Notes: generated by a model from the letters alone, not told the origin. 64,000 bases of DNA from Nilaparvata lugens (GCF_014356525.2 NC_052518.1:4940162-5004161); one strand, 5' to 3'; positions 10,666 through 21,880 are shown, counted from the first letter of the stretch. Numbers and translations are program-made.

Positions 10666-10669
10666 ACAT

Positions 10670-11925
10670 GGTAAGGTGAGTGCCATATGGAAATGAGATA
10701 ATTTATTTATTGACATGTGATATTCTAACATATGTTGTAATCATTGGAACAACAAAATAATATTATAGAAATTCAAAAAAGAACATCTGTTCTATTATTG
10801 CTTTCTACCTGATTCCACTCGACCTCAATAATATTGTTCTGATAATTGATAAATATGTTTAATAATATTATTATTATTGATATAATAAAAGTGTTTTATT
10901 AATTAATTATTATCATTAATATAATAATAGTATTGTTTTGGTAATCAATAAATATTTTTATTTTCACAAACTCTGTATAATTTTTAATGGTGAATGTGAA
11001 ACAGCTGCATCAAAGAAATTATCTCAAAAACATATGTTTAGGAAAACCATCGTTTTGAACTTCGTTTTCCTGATGCAATGTATAAGCCTGCACGTGGCAT
11101 GTAGGTATTATTAATTTTTCAGCTAGAACAGTTTTTTGAGACTGCTAAATAAACGTCTACAGTTTTATCAATGCTGTATCGGCAATATGAAACGCATGCA
11201 GTTAATATGTCTTTAAATAAAGGTGTTGATATCTACATGATAATATTCTCTACCATTTTTATTTAATTAAAATTTCAAAATTATTCAAGCCTTGATAGAA
11301 TGATTGACTCACTGTACAGTCAGTCGAAAATTTTAATATTGAAATGAGGGGTATTTTGGCAAGCTGAACAAAAAAGTAAGGTCCTATGCACCTTTTTGAT
11401 ATTATTTCTTCAAATGAAAAAAGAGTTTTGTGGGTTGTCAAAACTCCCCCTGAAAGAGAAATTTTATCCTATCTTTTAGTAAAATAACAATGATTTCTGC
11501 ATTGAGTAACATCTATCTTGCCAACAAGAATCGAACTCTTTGTGAATTTAGATATGACCTACACTTTAGATTTATATAATTCTATTAATAAATTCATGGA
11601 AATTGAAGAACTTTTTCCAGTTAGTTGATGAAATTGATTATCAATAGAGAAAATGATTATAATTTTATCAATACAGAATTAGTTGAATAAATTGTCTATG
11701 TACTGAGTTCTTGGTCAACAATAATTCAATATTGGTATTTATCCAATCATTATTTTCTTCAGAAGTTATTCCATTTGAATTAGAAAATATTTATAAGCTC
11801 CTATCAATTTATCAGTTCAAAAAGTTCATGTAGTACCTACTATTGTGTTTGAGACACTTCTGGCGCTATCATAGTTTCACCACTATTCTGTTCCACAGTC
11901 CTATCTCTTGCAGTCGTTAACTATA
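10670..11925. other. intron, AT-rich, no feature recognised
   Basis: Mostly low-complexity A/T sequence with 'ataatatta' runs near 10850-10930. I see no exon with both splice sites and no clear transposon ends. A fragment at 11270-11460 carries transposon-like 'ggtcctatgcacc' and 'caaaactcccc' but cannot be classified. Confidence 0.4.
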
Positions 11926-12148
11926 TCTATAATAATTATATAAAGTAAAGAGCTGGCTTATGCACGTACGGGATAGGAAAATTATGGTTGACGCATCATC
12001 ACGTCTGAACTACTGGACTAATCAACTTGAAATTTTGCTTATAGATTCTTAATTAACCAAGGATGGTTATAGGCCTATTCTCAATTCTTCAAAATTTCAT
12101 TACGTCAAGTTTTAAAATAGATCCTTGCGAAGCACGGGCTCTTGCTAG
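11926..12148 (+). mobile_element. short non-autonomous Helitron (223 bp)
   Basis: Begins TCTATAATAATTATATAAAG after host A and ends 'agcacgggctcttgCTAG' before host T, with no target duplication. The interior (for example 'cttatgcacgtacgggatag') matches the inverted 222-base element at 20904-21125. No coding sequence. Confidence 0.85.
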
Positions 12149-12280
12149 TAATAGATAGATGAATAGATAAAAACTATTTCCTATATTCTTATCCACCTGT
12201 AAATAATAATAATGTTGAGACTAATAAAAAGCTGTAGACTGTTGAAATTTACTGATAATAATATGACTAGCAAAGCCAGT

Positions 12281-12464
12281 TACACACACATCGATTTTTT
12301 GACATACGAATTTTCCGTTTTTATAAATTCTACGAGATTGAATGAAGATACTAAACCCACGATGTGTTCAGATACACATCATAGTTTGTCAAGTTTTTTT
12401 TTCAATCTAATAGAATTCATAAAGCCGGCAAAAAATCGAACGTACAAAAATCGATGTGTGTGTA
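12281..12464. repeat. fold-back element
   Basis: The arms 'tacacacacatcgatttttt' and its complement at 12445-12464 fold back on each other, with a second pair 'ttctacgagattgaa'/'ttcaatctaatagaa' inside. Related to the tail of the composite repeat at 1660-1760. The apparent open frame over it is spurious. Confidence 0.65.
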
Positions 12465-12631
12465 CGACGACTAACTTAGGTCTGAATACAAAGAGACGCC
12501 GTCCATCCAGGAAGCAGGTTAATTACAAAGGACAGAAGTATGTAAGTACGTGAATAAACTAGCATTCAACGTTTGTAAAATAGACTCCAGATATTCATTT
12601 ATTGAGTTGTTTGATTTGATGTAAATTCCAG

Positions 12632-12804
12632 CGGACAACATAAATACTGGCTCATTAAATGGAGAGAGTGTTGAAAAGGGAATGAGTTTAATGCGACCTC
12701 ATTTCAAAATCCACAGAGCCGAAATGTTTGATATCTCGAAACCACTTCATCTCCATCATGTAACTTACATGAATGACATCAACGTTCACGAACATCTACC
12801 AAAG
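12632..12804 (+). CDS. exon 3 in window, repeat-containing protein
   Basis: Acceptor 'gtaaattccag' ends at 12631 and donor GTATGT begins at 12805. Phase is 1 in, 0 out. Encodes TDNINTGSLNGESVEKGMS..., a His-rich stretch HLHHVTYMNDINVHEHLPK with the repeat marker MNDINVHEHL. This exon was found by reading splice sites and frame; its frame stays open to the donor. Confidence 0.85.
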
Positions 12805-12851
12805 GTATGTTCATCTTCATAGGCACACCTCTTGAGCTCATAAATATTATA

Positions 12852-13222
12852 GGGTCGGTTTCCGAGCTCGGGGTTTAGCTGAGTTCTAGACTTTAAACAG
12901 CTGCAGTCAGAAAATTGGCTTTCCAAAACGCAGTTTTTATGACAATCTTTTTTTTCATGTCTATAATTGGAAAAGTTTTTCCTTGACGAAATTAAACATT
13001 CCTGAATAATTCAAAATAGCTCAAACTTTACTCTATTTTCTCTTTATTTTATTTTGTCTTCAATTTTCTAGTTTTTCGAAATTTAATTTGAAAGTGACTG
13101 ACTTTGAAAGTGAATTTAAAAGTGACTGACTACGACTACGTCCCGTTTAAGAAAGCCAATTTTCTGACTCCAGCTGTTTAAAGTGTAGAACTTAGCTGAA
13201 TCCCGAGCTCGGAAACCGGTCC
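12852..13222. repeat. fold-back MITE with ~70-bp terminal inverted repeats
   Basis: Left arm 'ggtcggtttccgagctcgg' through 'cagaaaattggctttcc' is complemented by the right arm ending 'cgagctcggaaaccggtcc'. The loop is AT-rich. It starts less than 50 bases after the donor of exon 3. Confidence 0.8.
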
Positions 13223-13231
13223 ATAATATTC

Positions 13232-13403
13232 TAAAGGTGCGTACAGATATACGCGCCGCGAACATGAGCATTCACTTTTAATCAGCTGACTATATCTGTA
13301 TTTTTACAAAAACGGTATAAGATATAGATATAAAAAGCTTGGCATCAGCTGATTAAAAGTGAATTGCTCATGTTCGCGGCGCGTATATCTGTACGCACCT
13401 TTA
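13232..13403. repeat. near-perfect palindromic MITE
   Basis: The arms start 'taaaggtgcgtacagatata' and end with the exact complement. They include 'cgcgccgcgaacatgagc' and 'ttttaatcagctga', leaving a loop of about 55 bases. It has no coding sequence. It is adjacent to, but distinct from, the previous fold-back. Confidence 0.85.
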
Positions 13404-14120
13404 CAGTTAAAATTGTTGTGTGTAATGTTATCACATTTTCGTTCACACACAAACACAAACTGTTTTTGTGAAAACTGGTTTTTAAATTGTAAATATTTAT
13501 CTACATTCTTTTTCTTATTATCAATCCGATATTGTTAGTTTTTCTTCATCATTTGTTGTCTAACGGCTCTCAAGACCTTATTTGGAATACTGGGGCGTCT
13601 CAGCCAATGGCAGTAAAGCTCAGCCTTTATTGGTCAACTGCTAATGGCCAATCGTAGGGCTTCACCCAAACTAACCTGCTGCTCAATGTTTTAGCTTTTA
13701 ATTTACTGGAGATTTATAAAGGTCAAACAATTTAAACTAGTATATTAGAAAAATATATACTAGTTTTAGTAGTTACACCTTTATCAATCTGTATCTGTGT
13801 AATATTTATTCACTCTATTAAAAAATAATAATTTATTGAAGACAATGTCTGAAAATCTAATTTTGATGTCAATTATTTATACATATATATTTTGTAATAT
13901 TTATATTTATGTAATTTATTTATAAATATAAATATTTATACATTTTAGAACATCTTATTATCTTGAACTCTCATAATCCTCGTAACAACATAATTTACAA
14001 TAAAGAAAGTTGAGAAGTCTTTAGTAACGTAGTAACGAAAAACGAAACAGCATGGGGGCTTGATAAACAGCTGTTTACATCTGTATATCAAATTGTATTG
14101 ATAAATAGGTGGTTTGACAG

Positions 14121-14632
14121 CAGTGCTTAATTTCTGCCGGAACGCACCGGAACGGCGTTCCGGTACTTCCCGGGGCGACCGGAACGTACCGGAACGTACC
14201 GGAACGGCGTTCCGATACTTCCCAGGACGACCGGAACGTACCGGAACGCACCGGAACGGCGTTCCGGTACTTCCCAGGGCGACCGGAACGTACCGGAACG
14301 TAACGTAGTAGTATCAATACACAACATGTATTGTAGACAATATTGTAGACACAATAAAAAAAAAGTATATTATTTCATCTTTGAAGTTTGTTTTCATTCT
14401 CATTTATCTCCCTTCTTGAGGTTCTGGCAATTATCCTTTACCATCTAATTTGATCAAATCTGTGTTTGTTTCACGTTAAACTTAATTAACAATTGAAATA
14501 ATCGAAAACAGACTTAAAACTGGGTTTCTAAGGCTAAATTTAGAAAAATTTTCCGGGGGTCCACCCCGATGACCCTTCCCTTGACGGGCCAGCCATAGTT
14601 CCGGCACCTGAAAATTTACAAATTAAGCACTG
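14121..14632. mobile_element. hAT MITE with internal CCGGAACG array
   Basis: Terminal repeats CAGTGCTTAATTT... and ...AAATTAAGCACTG are flanked by the 8-base duplication 'tttgacag' (14113-14120 and 14633-14640). Inside, 14139-14300 is a GC-rich array of about three units built from 'ccggaacg', 'ggcgttccgg' and 'tacttccc', a sharp composition change from the surrounding A/T. Open frames on both strands here (rich in Arg/Gly/Thr) only reflect the array. Confidence 0.88.
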
Positions 14633-14805
14633 TTTGACAGTATTAAGTCGTGATCATTCAACATTGATGTCTATCATTACATCACCAAGGATGTAACAAT
14701 CAAAACTAGTATCTCACATTGTTGGAATAAATCAGTGTTGGACAGTATCAAGTTATTTCCATTCATTAAAAAATTAAGACTGGAAACTCTAATCTATTAT
14801 TTCAG

Positions 14806-14998
14806 GTCGTAAATATGTCTGGAAACACATTAATCAGGGGCAAGAAGATATTCAAATCTCTTCCAATTGTCGCAAATGATTTGCATACTGAAAGGATTAA
14901 TGATGTAAATATGAAAGATATTTATAAAAACGCATTTTCAAGAAGCAAACAACAACATATCAAGCAGCCCACAAAAATCGTTAACCATTCCTCATTCC
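14806..14998 (+). CDS. exon 4 in window, repeat-containing protein
   Basis: Acceptor 'ctattatttcag' ends at 14805 and donor GTAAGT begins at 14999; phase 0 in, 1 out, 64 codons plus one base. Encodes VVNMSGNTLIRGKKIFKSL (the G-x-x-x-F part completing the repeat begun in exon 3), then ERINDVNMKDIY, the next repeat marker, and a basic Gln/Lys stretch. So one repeat spans the exon 3/4 junction. Confidence 0.87.
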
Positions 14999-15118
14999 GT
15001 AAGTAGACTGTAAACCAATGAAGATTCATTGTTTGATTGGATTTTTGGGAAATATTGTTTTGTTAAATATTATGTTGTAATAGGAATGAATTATGAAGTA
15101 CCATATACTACAGTGTAT

Positions 15119-15897
15119 GTTAAATATCAACCATCTTTATTTCAATACATTCAAGACTAAAATGTTATGGAAGGCGTCTGTTTGACTGAGTCAACACCTC
15201 TCATGATTTCAGTGCCTCTGTTCAATATTTTCATATTTTTATCGGGAAGCTCAACTGATTTTCAAAAGTTGACTACCTTTTCAAGATTAGCATCTTCACG
15301 AAGAAGTTGTTGCTGTAATTGTCTCGAGTTCACTCCGAGTGCTATTAGTGCTTTCATCATTTTTATCTTCCTGGTCATTGAGGTTACAAGGTTTTATTAA
15401 TCTTCTTAAATATGCTTAGAAACTATCAAATGGTTCATTAGGACTTTGTTTTCTGGTTAGCAATTTGTAGATGTCCATTTTCATGTTTTGTTTAGGCTTA
15501 CAATATTTCTCCAAAACTTCAAGGATTGAGGTAACAGTTTCAATGTCGTTTCCCCTGATAATGTGTTGTACAATTTAAGTCCATCAGGTCCCAGTAAGTT
15601 TTTCAATCTCGCTACTTGTACTTCTCGAGATTTCTTTACAGTCTCGGTAAATTGTTACTTCTTCTTTGAAGTTGGCAAAATTATTTGCGATATCCCCAGG
15701 TGTAACTAGCATACCTGGTTTGTTGAATTCCATTTTCGGTATTGAGCTATCACTTTTCACTTGAACACTTGATAATCCAATTATTCTTGTTTCATTTTAT
15801 TTTCGACTGTGCCGAAAATTTAGGTATTGAATAAATAGTACTCTTCATATCAACCATCTTTATTTTAATACATCCAAGACTAAACTGTTATTAAAGT
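15119..15897 (-). pseudogene. decayed Gypsy-like retrotransposon gag with flanking direct repeats
   Basis: On the minus strand from about 15735 down to 15167 there are fragments in two or three frames: FNKPGMLVTPGDIANNF, then a capsid-like LLGPDGLKLYNTLS, then MKMDIYKLLTRKQSPNEPF, then ALGVNSRQLQQQLLRED with LEKVV. The order and motifs match the Gag capsid region of Ty3/Gypsy elements in insects. Several stops and frameshifts break it. A ~44-base direct repeat ('caaccatctttatt...') flanks it at 15125 and 15850. No pol region is visible. Confidence 0.65.
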
Positions 15898-16054
15898 CCT
15901 GGTAACTAGTGTATTGAAGCCATATGATAATAATAATTATCATATGTAACAGTGTACACATTATTTCCAATCTTGAAAATGTGAAGAAAGGTGAAGGGAA
16001 TCTGGTACTGTACAATTTATAAGGACGGCATAAAATCGTACGTGTTAAGCCAGT

Positions 16055-17012
16055 ACTAACTATCTTGTGAACTCTCCTGATGAAAATGTTCATGGTAGAG
16101 TAGACCCATGGTAGAGTACTGGTTTTTAATAGAGTAGAGTGGGATAGTACTCTACCACTTGCCTTCCCCACCACCGCTTCTCACTCCACTCTACCACTAC
16201 TATGTAACTGAAAACAGTCTCGAGCTAGTAGAGTAGAGTCGTGTCGTAGGCTATCAAGTTTAAGAAGTATTGTTATTTATTAAAAAGTGTTAATTTATTA
16301 AAGGGTTAATGAGTGTTTAAGTGTTTTTTATTAAAAAGTATTGACATTTTAAGGTTAGTTCTGTCATAGAAAAATAATAGCGTAAGTAGATATCCCATGG
16401 TATAGGACGTTTATGTCGCAACTTTTACTGTTATCTCAAGCCGATAGTCCACTTAGTTCTTTCCCGTGAAGCTGTGTGACGCTCGTAGTCTCTCATACTG
16501 TGCCGTTCATACACTCTCATCCCAACAAAACAGTAAAAATCGACCATCATCGACAGTAATCGGTTTGAGATAACAGTAAAAGTTGCAACATAAACGCCCT
16601 ATACCATGGGATATCTACTCACGCTATTGTTTCTCTACGCTAGTACTCTGCCATGACTCTACCATGAAAGTTTTCATTGGGAGAGTTCACAAGATAGTCA
16701 TTACTTTCCCAGGGAACTCTACCACCAACTCTACCAATGAAAATCAGGCGTAAGTCCAGTAGCTACAAACACATAGATTTTCAAGCGCACGATTTTTTGC
16801 CATCCTTAAAAATTCTCTTAGTTCAAACAGTTAATGTCTGTCAAGTTCCTTTTAATCTGGTAGAATTCATAATTTTCTCCCTAATTGAAAATGTTCTGAG
16901 TTTCAATTGACTCTCTATCCGTTTCACATGGTAATTTCCAAGTAAGTGGAGTAGAGTCAGCTCAGTATGCCAGTTACTCGACCACTATCTCTACTAGTGA
17001 AAACCAGGCTTA
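16055..17012. repeat. composite fold-back repeat, copy 2
   Basis: The left end 'tatcttgtgaactctcc' is inverted relative to 'ggagagttcacaagatagtc' at about 16680. The inner palindrome 16366-16637 corresponds to 1261-1531, and the tail 16655-16940 matches 1562-1846. It ends about 90 bases before the acceptor of exon 5. Confidence 0.65.
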
Positions 17013-17100
17013 ACTGACTTTAGTGTTTCTACTTTTTCTAAAAACAGTTCTAAACTGCAACAGCTATAATAAAAACGTCTAATCTTTCTACTTTTTTCAG

Positions 17101-17264
17101 GAGCACTACACACAGAAGAGGTGAACGGAATTGATGCTTCTCGCTTGATTGATGTGTCCCAAGATGGAAACTCAGAGAATGGATCGATCACCCTTGACGC
17201 TGACCTGATATTCAAGAAGTTGTCAGTTGTAGGAAATGTTGAAGTCGCTGATTCATGCAAGATT
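17101..17264 (+). CDS. exon 5 in window, repeat-containing protein
   Basis: A strong polypyrimidine tract and 'cttttttcag' end at 17100; donor GTAAGC begins at 17265. Phase 1 in, 0 out. Encodes RALHTEEVNGIDASRLIDV (repeat marker VNGIDASRLI), then GSITLDADLIFKKLSVVGN and VEVADSCKI. It has a single Cys. Both halves of the repeat are contained in one exon. Confidence 0.88.
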
Positions 17265-17329
17265 GTAAGCAAGACAATGATTTCATATCAGTCACTTTCC
17301 AGATTCATAGATTCAGGTCCATATGAATA

Positions 17330-18700
17330 AAACCAGAGGAAATGCTCATGAGCAAGAAGCATGGAGCGTAAGGTTTTGCTCATGAGCAAAAGGTAGAAGC
17401 ATAAGCATTAGCTCATTTCTATATGAATAAGCTTTACCTTATACTCTTACCTTATGCTCCTGAACTCTGGAGCAAATTCTCACGTATTTTAAAGATTATA
17501 CATTAGTTGATTCGCCTTTGTGGCCTTACTTTGTTTTTATAGCTCACGTAAGCGCTAAATATGCAAGTTAGGAGACACCGCTTGTGTTTTCTATTTATGA
17601 ATTGAGTTCTAGGTTAGTTGAGTTGAGAATTTTGAAATAATAGCTTGAAAAAATGTCATCTCTATAATAATCTTTAGCATATATTATAATAGCAATAGCC
17701 TTCTTATAATCGTCTACACTCTCAAATTCTTAAATGCCTATTTCCTATTCTGTGATGTGTTCTTTTTTCAAATGAGTTTTGAATGTTATTTTGTAGTAAA
17801 CAAAACCTAATATAAATAGATATGATGAAATTTCTTATGATGAGTTTTTTGTATGATCTTGGAGTTACAATATTGTTAACATGAGCTTTTAGTGAATGGA
17901 GAATTCCAAGTGAAATATTGGGCCATATGAATAAAGTTGAGCATTTGCTTCATTTTCTATGAATAAACGGATTTTCTTTATGTCGGATAGGTATATTTTG
18001 TATTTATCCTTTTGTAGGAATAATGTGATATATATCATGGTTGAATCTGAAAAGAGTTTTATAGTTTTCAACTATTGGCTGTGATCGTATCTGGAATAGT
18101 TTCCTCTTACTCACACGAATTAGTTGAGCCATTTTACTATGAGCAAAAGGTGAAAAGCTACTCCAGAGTAGACTCACCTTTTTTGAAGCATTTGCTTCAA
18201 CAGTTGAGCAAATGCTCTAGTTTATTCATACAATTTTGAGCAAAAGCTTTTACTTTTGAGCAAATGCTCAAACTATTTTTTTGATGAGCATGAGCAAAAG
18301 GTTTTGCTCACGTTTATTCATAGAAAATGAAGCAAATGCTCCATATTTTAGAAGTATAAGCAAATGCTCAACTTTATTCATATGGCCCAATATTTCATTC
18401 GGAATTCTTCATTCACTAGAAGCTCATGCAAACAATATTAAACTATTTTTTTGATGAGCATGAGCAAAAGGTTTTGCTCACGTTTATTCATAGAAATTGA
18501 AGCAAATGCTCAACTTTATTCATATGGCCCAATATTTCACTTGGAATTCTCCATTCACTAAAAGCTCATGTTAACAATATTGTAACTCCAAGATCATACA
18601 AAAAACTCATCATAAGAAATTTCATCATATCTATTTATATTAGGTTTTGTTTACTATAAAATAACATTCAAAACTCATTTGAAAAAAGAACACTGGAAAT
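17330..18700. repeat. large inverted repeat with GAGCAAATGCT motifs
   Basis: Arms of about 210 bases, 17755-17968 and 18478-18690, are complementary (for example 'tattgggccatatgaataaa' and its complement). The central segment is full of 'gagcaaaagg', 'agcatttgctc' and 'gagcaaatgct' in both orientations, and related short motifs start at 17335. A third partial copy of the arm lies at 18330-18440. No coding sequence. Confidence 0.75.
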
Positions 18701-18779
18701 GACATAAATTTCGAAACTAGTCGTGTGTAATGTAAATAAATATTACAAGGGTACTAGTTATATTCTATACTCATTGAAC

Positions 18780-19060
18780 AATCAGGTGGACTTTTGTGAA
18801 ACAGGACTTAACAGCTGATTAGTAGTATCGATTGTAACCGAAATCTACACCGCGACTTATAGGATCTGTTCGCACCTTTCAAATAATAATTATAGTGCGA
18901 ACAGATTCACAAAAGTCTGTTAAATTTTAATCATGATCAAATCCCACGAGAACCAATCAGAGAAAGTTGTTTTGAAAAGAGGGCTATTCCGATTGGCTTC
19001 GTGGCATTGAATCGGGATTAGAAGTTGACAGACCTTTGTGCAACCGGGTTTCAATGACAA
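18780..19060. repeat. fold-back-like repeat, low confidence
   Basis: 'ggatctgttcgcaccttt' (about 18860) is complemented by 'agtgcgaacagattc' (18895), and 'cttttgtgaaacaggacttaac' resembles the inverted 'ctttgtgcaaccggg' near 19045. Probably a degraded MITE; the boundaries are uncertain. Confidence 0.35.
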
Positions 19061-19219
19061 AAAGCATTTTTTTAAATGTCATCGTGATGAACGGAAATCG
19101 AGACAACCGTTCTGTTCATACACTTTCTTTACGATGTGTTTGTGTTACATGAAGGTCGATCGGAATCTCGACCTACACTGAGAGCTGAATATCGACCTGA
19201 CTGTTGTGTTCGTATAGAG

Positions 19220-19618
19220 AGAGAAAAGATAGCATACGAAGATATGCCATGGTATAGGGCAGGGGGTTTATGTTACAATGTTTACTGTTTGCTCAAACCG
19301 ATAGTCCTAGTAGTTGTTTTTGATGAAGCTGGTAGTCTCTAATTTTGTGCCGTTCTTACACTCTTAGCCTTAACTCACACTCACGCGACTCAGGTCGAGA
19401 AGAGACTCGACTCTAGTCGAGAGCATGTGTTTTCAAATGGTGACGTCGCGGAGACTAGTATCGACTGGTCTGAGTGTCACCATTTGGAAACACATGCTCT
19501 CGACTAGAGTCGAGTCTCTTCTCGACCTGAGTCGCATAAGTGTGAGTTGAGCCTTACACTCCCAACAACACACTAATAATAGACAGAAGTCGACAGTAAG
19601 CGGCTCTAGTTGACAAAA
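19220..19618. repeat. composite repeat copy 3 (diverged) split by a fold-back
   Basis: 'agatatgccatggtataggg' and 'ctcaaaccgatagtcctagt' match the inner palindrome of the repeats at 1.26 and 16.4 kb. The match is interrupted at about 19368 and resumes 'cactcccaacaacacac' at about 19556. The insertion is the CGAGAAGAGACT fold-back described separately. A relative also lies at 62530-62690. Confidence 0.55.
19368..19555. repeat. fold-back element (GTCGAGAAGAGACT family)
   Basis: Arms 'actcaggtcgagaagagac' and 'agagcatgtgttttcaaatgg' pair with their complements at 19488-19545. It is flanked by a possible 8-base duplication 'ttacactc', which suggests a hAT-like mover. Related copies occur at 34020-34440. 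Confidence 0.75.
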
Positions 19619-19620
19619 AG

Positions 19621-19716
19621 ATCGAAAAGGATAGCGCTATCTGCTTTGTCGAATAATAGACAAGGATAGCAACACCATTGTTAATCAAATACTGTCATTA
19701 TAACGTGGACCTCACA
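19621..19716. mobile_element. half copy of GAGGTCCACG MITE
   Basis: Only the right half is present: 'ggatagcgctatctgctttg', 'agacaaggatagcaacacc' and the terminus 'cattataacgtggacctcac'. Confidence 0.75.
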
Positions 19717-19799
19717 GTCGATCAGTAGGATTTCCGAGAATAAGGAGTTTTCCTTGTTCCTGAAGGCAGTAGGAAAGTAATTAGTAGTACTCATGGAGA

Positions 19800-20370
19800 T
19801 ATTCAGAAATAATCTTGTTTTCCTGAAAAGAAAGTCTAAGATATTTTTTTTCTACAACTGTGCTTAATACATAATTAGCTATTCTACAACTGCGCGTGAA
19901 GAAAGAATTTGCATACTCAATTCTCCTCGTGAAACAGCTTATTTCTGAGGAGAATCTACTTTTTTGCTCGCTTACTATCTGTGCATGCACAGTAGATTTT
20001 CTTTATGCTCGCAAATCATTTGCGCATGCGCAGAAGAGTTTCTTTACGCTTGCTAATCAGCTGATGATAAGCAGCTCGCCAAAAGACAAACCACTCTCGG
20101 TCAGATCTTAACCTAAAAAGTCGGTAATTGTACCGATTCTACAGCCATGATGGATATCAGTGTAGACAAATTATTATTAACTCCGCCAGATATAAGTTTT
20201 TTAACAGGTTTGTGCAGTTGTAGAAGAAATGTTGTATGTAATTTGCGCGTAATGCTTCTTTATCGCTCTTGCAAAATTATCACGCTCCGCTTCACGTCGC
20301 GTGTTTACTGTTTTGCGCGAGCGATAAAGTTGCGCATGACGCTCTTAATACACAAATAGCTATTTTCACC
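19800..20370. other. intron segment with GCGCATGCGC motifs, no gene
   Basis: Contains 'ttgcgcatgcgcagaagag', 'tgtgcatgcacagtag' and 'cgcgagcgataaag', all within about 350 bases, against an A/T-rich background. Looks like a degraded repeat with inverted pieces, but no termini could be set. Short open frames here lack splice sites and known domains. Confidence 0.35.
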
Positions 20371-20903
20371 CTTTTATTCTGAAAAAGTCCTAATTAAGGA
20401 AATATTGTAAGGAAACATTGAGTGTAATATTTTTGTTTCCTATCCAGTTTCTCAACTGTCAAGATTCAAAATTCTCAGTTACTGTTGTTTTTAAGTGAAA
20501 AAGGACTAAATTTCAGAAAAGTGGAATCATAAACTCATTTTGGACTTTTAAATTATTATCTAAATCTGGGAGAGAAATAGTACAAGGAGTATTCTTAGTT
20601 TTTCTATCCCATTCAGTGCTTTATTGTGAAAATTAGAATAATAAATAAATGTCCCAATGTAAATTGTAAGCCTGAACCTTTGCATTCTTTCCTCTATTCT
20701 ATGACTCTCATATAGTCAATTTATTTTTGCTGCTTTCTTATCATTCATAATTTATAATTCAATTAAACAATAAACTCGCATTTCTTCACCAGTGAGACAT
20801 AATGAAGACATACTGAATACATAATTTAACTTTTCATCATGTCTCAGAGAGGACATTCTATACTCACATACTTTTCATTGAGAAAAGTTAAATATATTTT
20901 AAA

Positions 20904-21125
20904 CTAGCGGGTAACCCGTGCTCCGCAAGGATCTGATTGAAAACTTGACAAACTGAAGTCTTTAGCTACTGAAATCTTGAAGAATTTAGAGTCTATAACA
21001 TCCTCGGTAATTTAGGAATCAATATGCAAAATTCCATGGTAATCAGTCCAGTAGGTCAGACGTGATGATGCGTCATTCGTGAATTTCCTATCCCATACGT
21101 GTATAAGCCAATCCAATGTTATAGA
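20904..21125 (-). mobile_element. short non-autonomous Helitron (222 bp)
   Basis: On the minus strand it starts TCTATAACATTGG after host A and ends with the hairpin 'acgggttacccg' followed by CTAG before host T. The perfect 5-bp-stem hairpin just before CTAG is the Helitron 3' hallmark. Same family as 11926-12148, in opposite orientation and almost equal length. Confidence 0.87.
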
Positions 21126-21556
21126 TGTTACTTTATTTAATACATTCTATTCTCTTCACTATTCACCTGTTGAGTTACTCAAAAATTACTTTTTCGGTAG
21201 AGAGTTACTGGAAAGGATACCCTGAGTATTCTTCCCAAAGAATGGCCATTGATATGTTCAAAGCTCAGCCAATATTTATGTAGATACAAAACAATATTAT
21301 CTTACAGTAATAATTGCATTTCCCGTATAAAGGCCTACAGTTCAATAATTATTATTTCAGTTTATCAATGTCAATTCATCTAAGCCTTTGCTGTATTGTA
21401 AGGTGTTTTATTAAGTTTAAATGTTAGTATATACAGAGTGATTATAAAAGAACTTTACAACTCTGAAAGCACATAAATATTTATTGAAATTACTTACAGA
21501 ATTGAGAAAGGTGTAATTTTGTTACAAAACACTTCAAGTTTAAGGTGTGGGTGTTA

Positions 21557-21880
21557 TTTTGGTTTGATGTAACAGCCGTTGGTAATGCGACTTACATCCC
21601 ACAGATGAAAGATTTCTTGCCTCACTCGTACCAGCATATTATGCTTAAGTTGTGCAACCGTAGCAATCCGATTTCGGAGGTCATTAAGATTGTCTGGTAG
21701 AGGCGGAACAGAAACCTTAATGAAATCCCACAGGAAGAAATCCATTGGTGTTAAATCCATCGCTCCAGTGAGCATGGTAGCCATGCAATTGGCCCTGCAT
21801 GGTAAATCCAGCGAAGTTGGAAGCAGAATTCCAAAACTAAAACTTCTCCGTGGAAATGAGCTGGTGCACCGTCATGCTGA
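21557..21880 (-). pseudogene. mariner-like transposase C-terminus, left arm
   Basis: The minus-strand frame includes MDFFLWDFIKVSVPPLPDN and later LVRVRQEIFHLWDVSRITNG, ending YIKPK. The motif order matches the C-terminus of insect IS630/mariner transposases, in which D-F-F-L-W-G contributes near the catalytic acid. The N-terminal DNA-binding part and first catalytic Asp are absent. It is the mirror of the right-arm copy. Confidence 0.75.

Noticed and set aside
14075..14354. Arg/Gly/Thr-rich frames on both strands
   Set aside because: Explained by the CCGGAACG array inside a hAT MITE; similar frames on both strands are expected for such repeats.
19136..20359. Several 60-75 codon frames
   Set aside because: All lie across fold-back repeats or lack any family motif; the exon 5 to exon 6 intron is phase-consistent without them.
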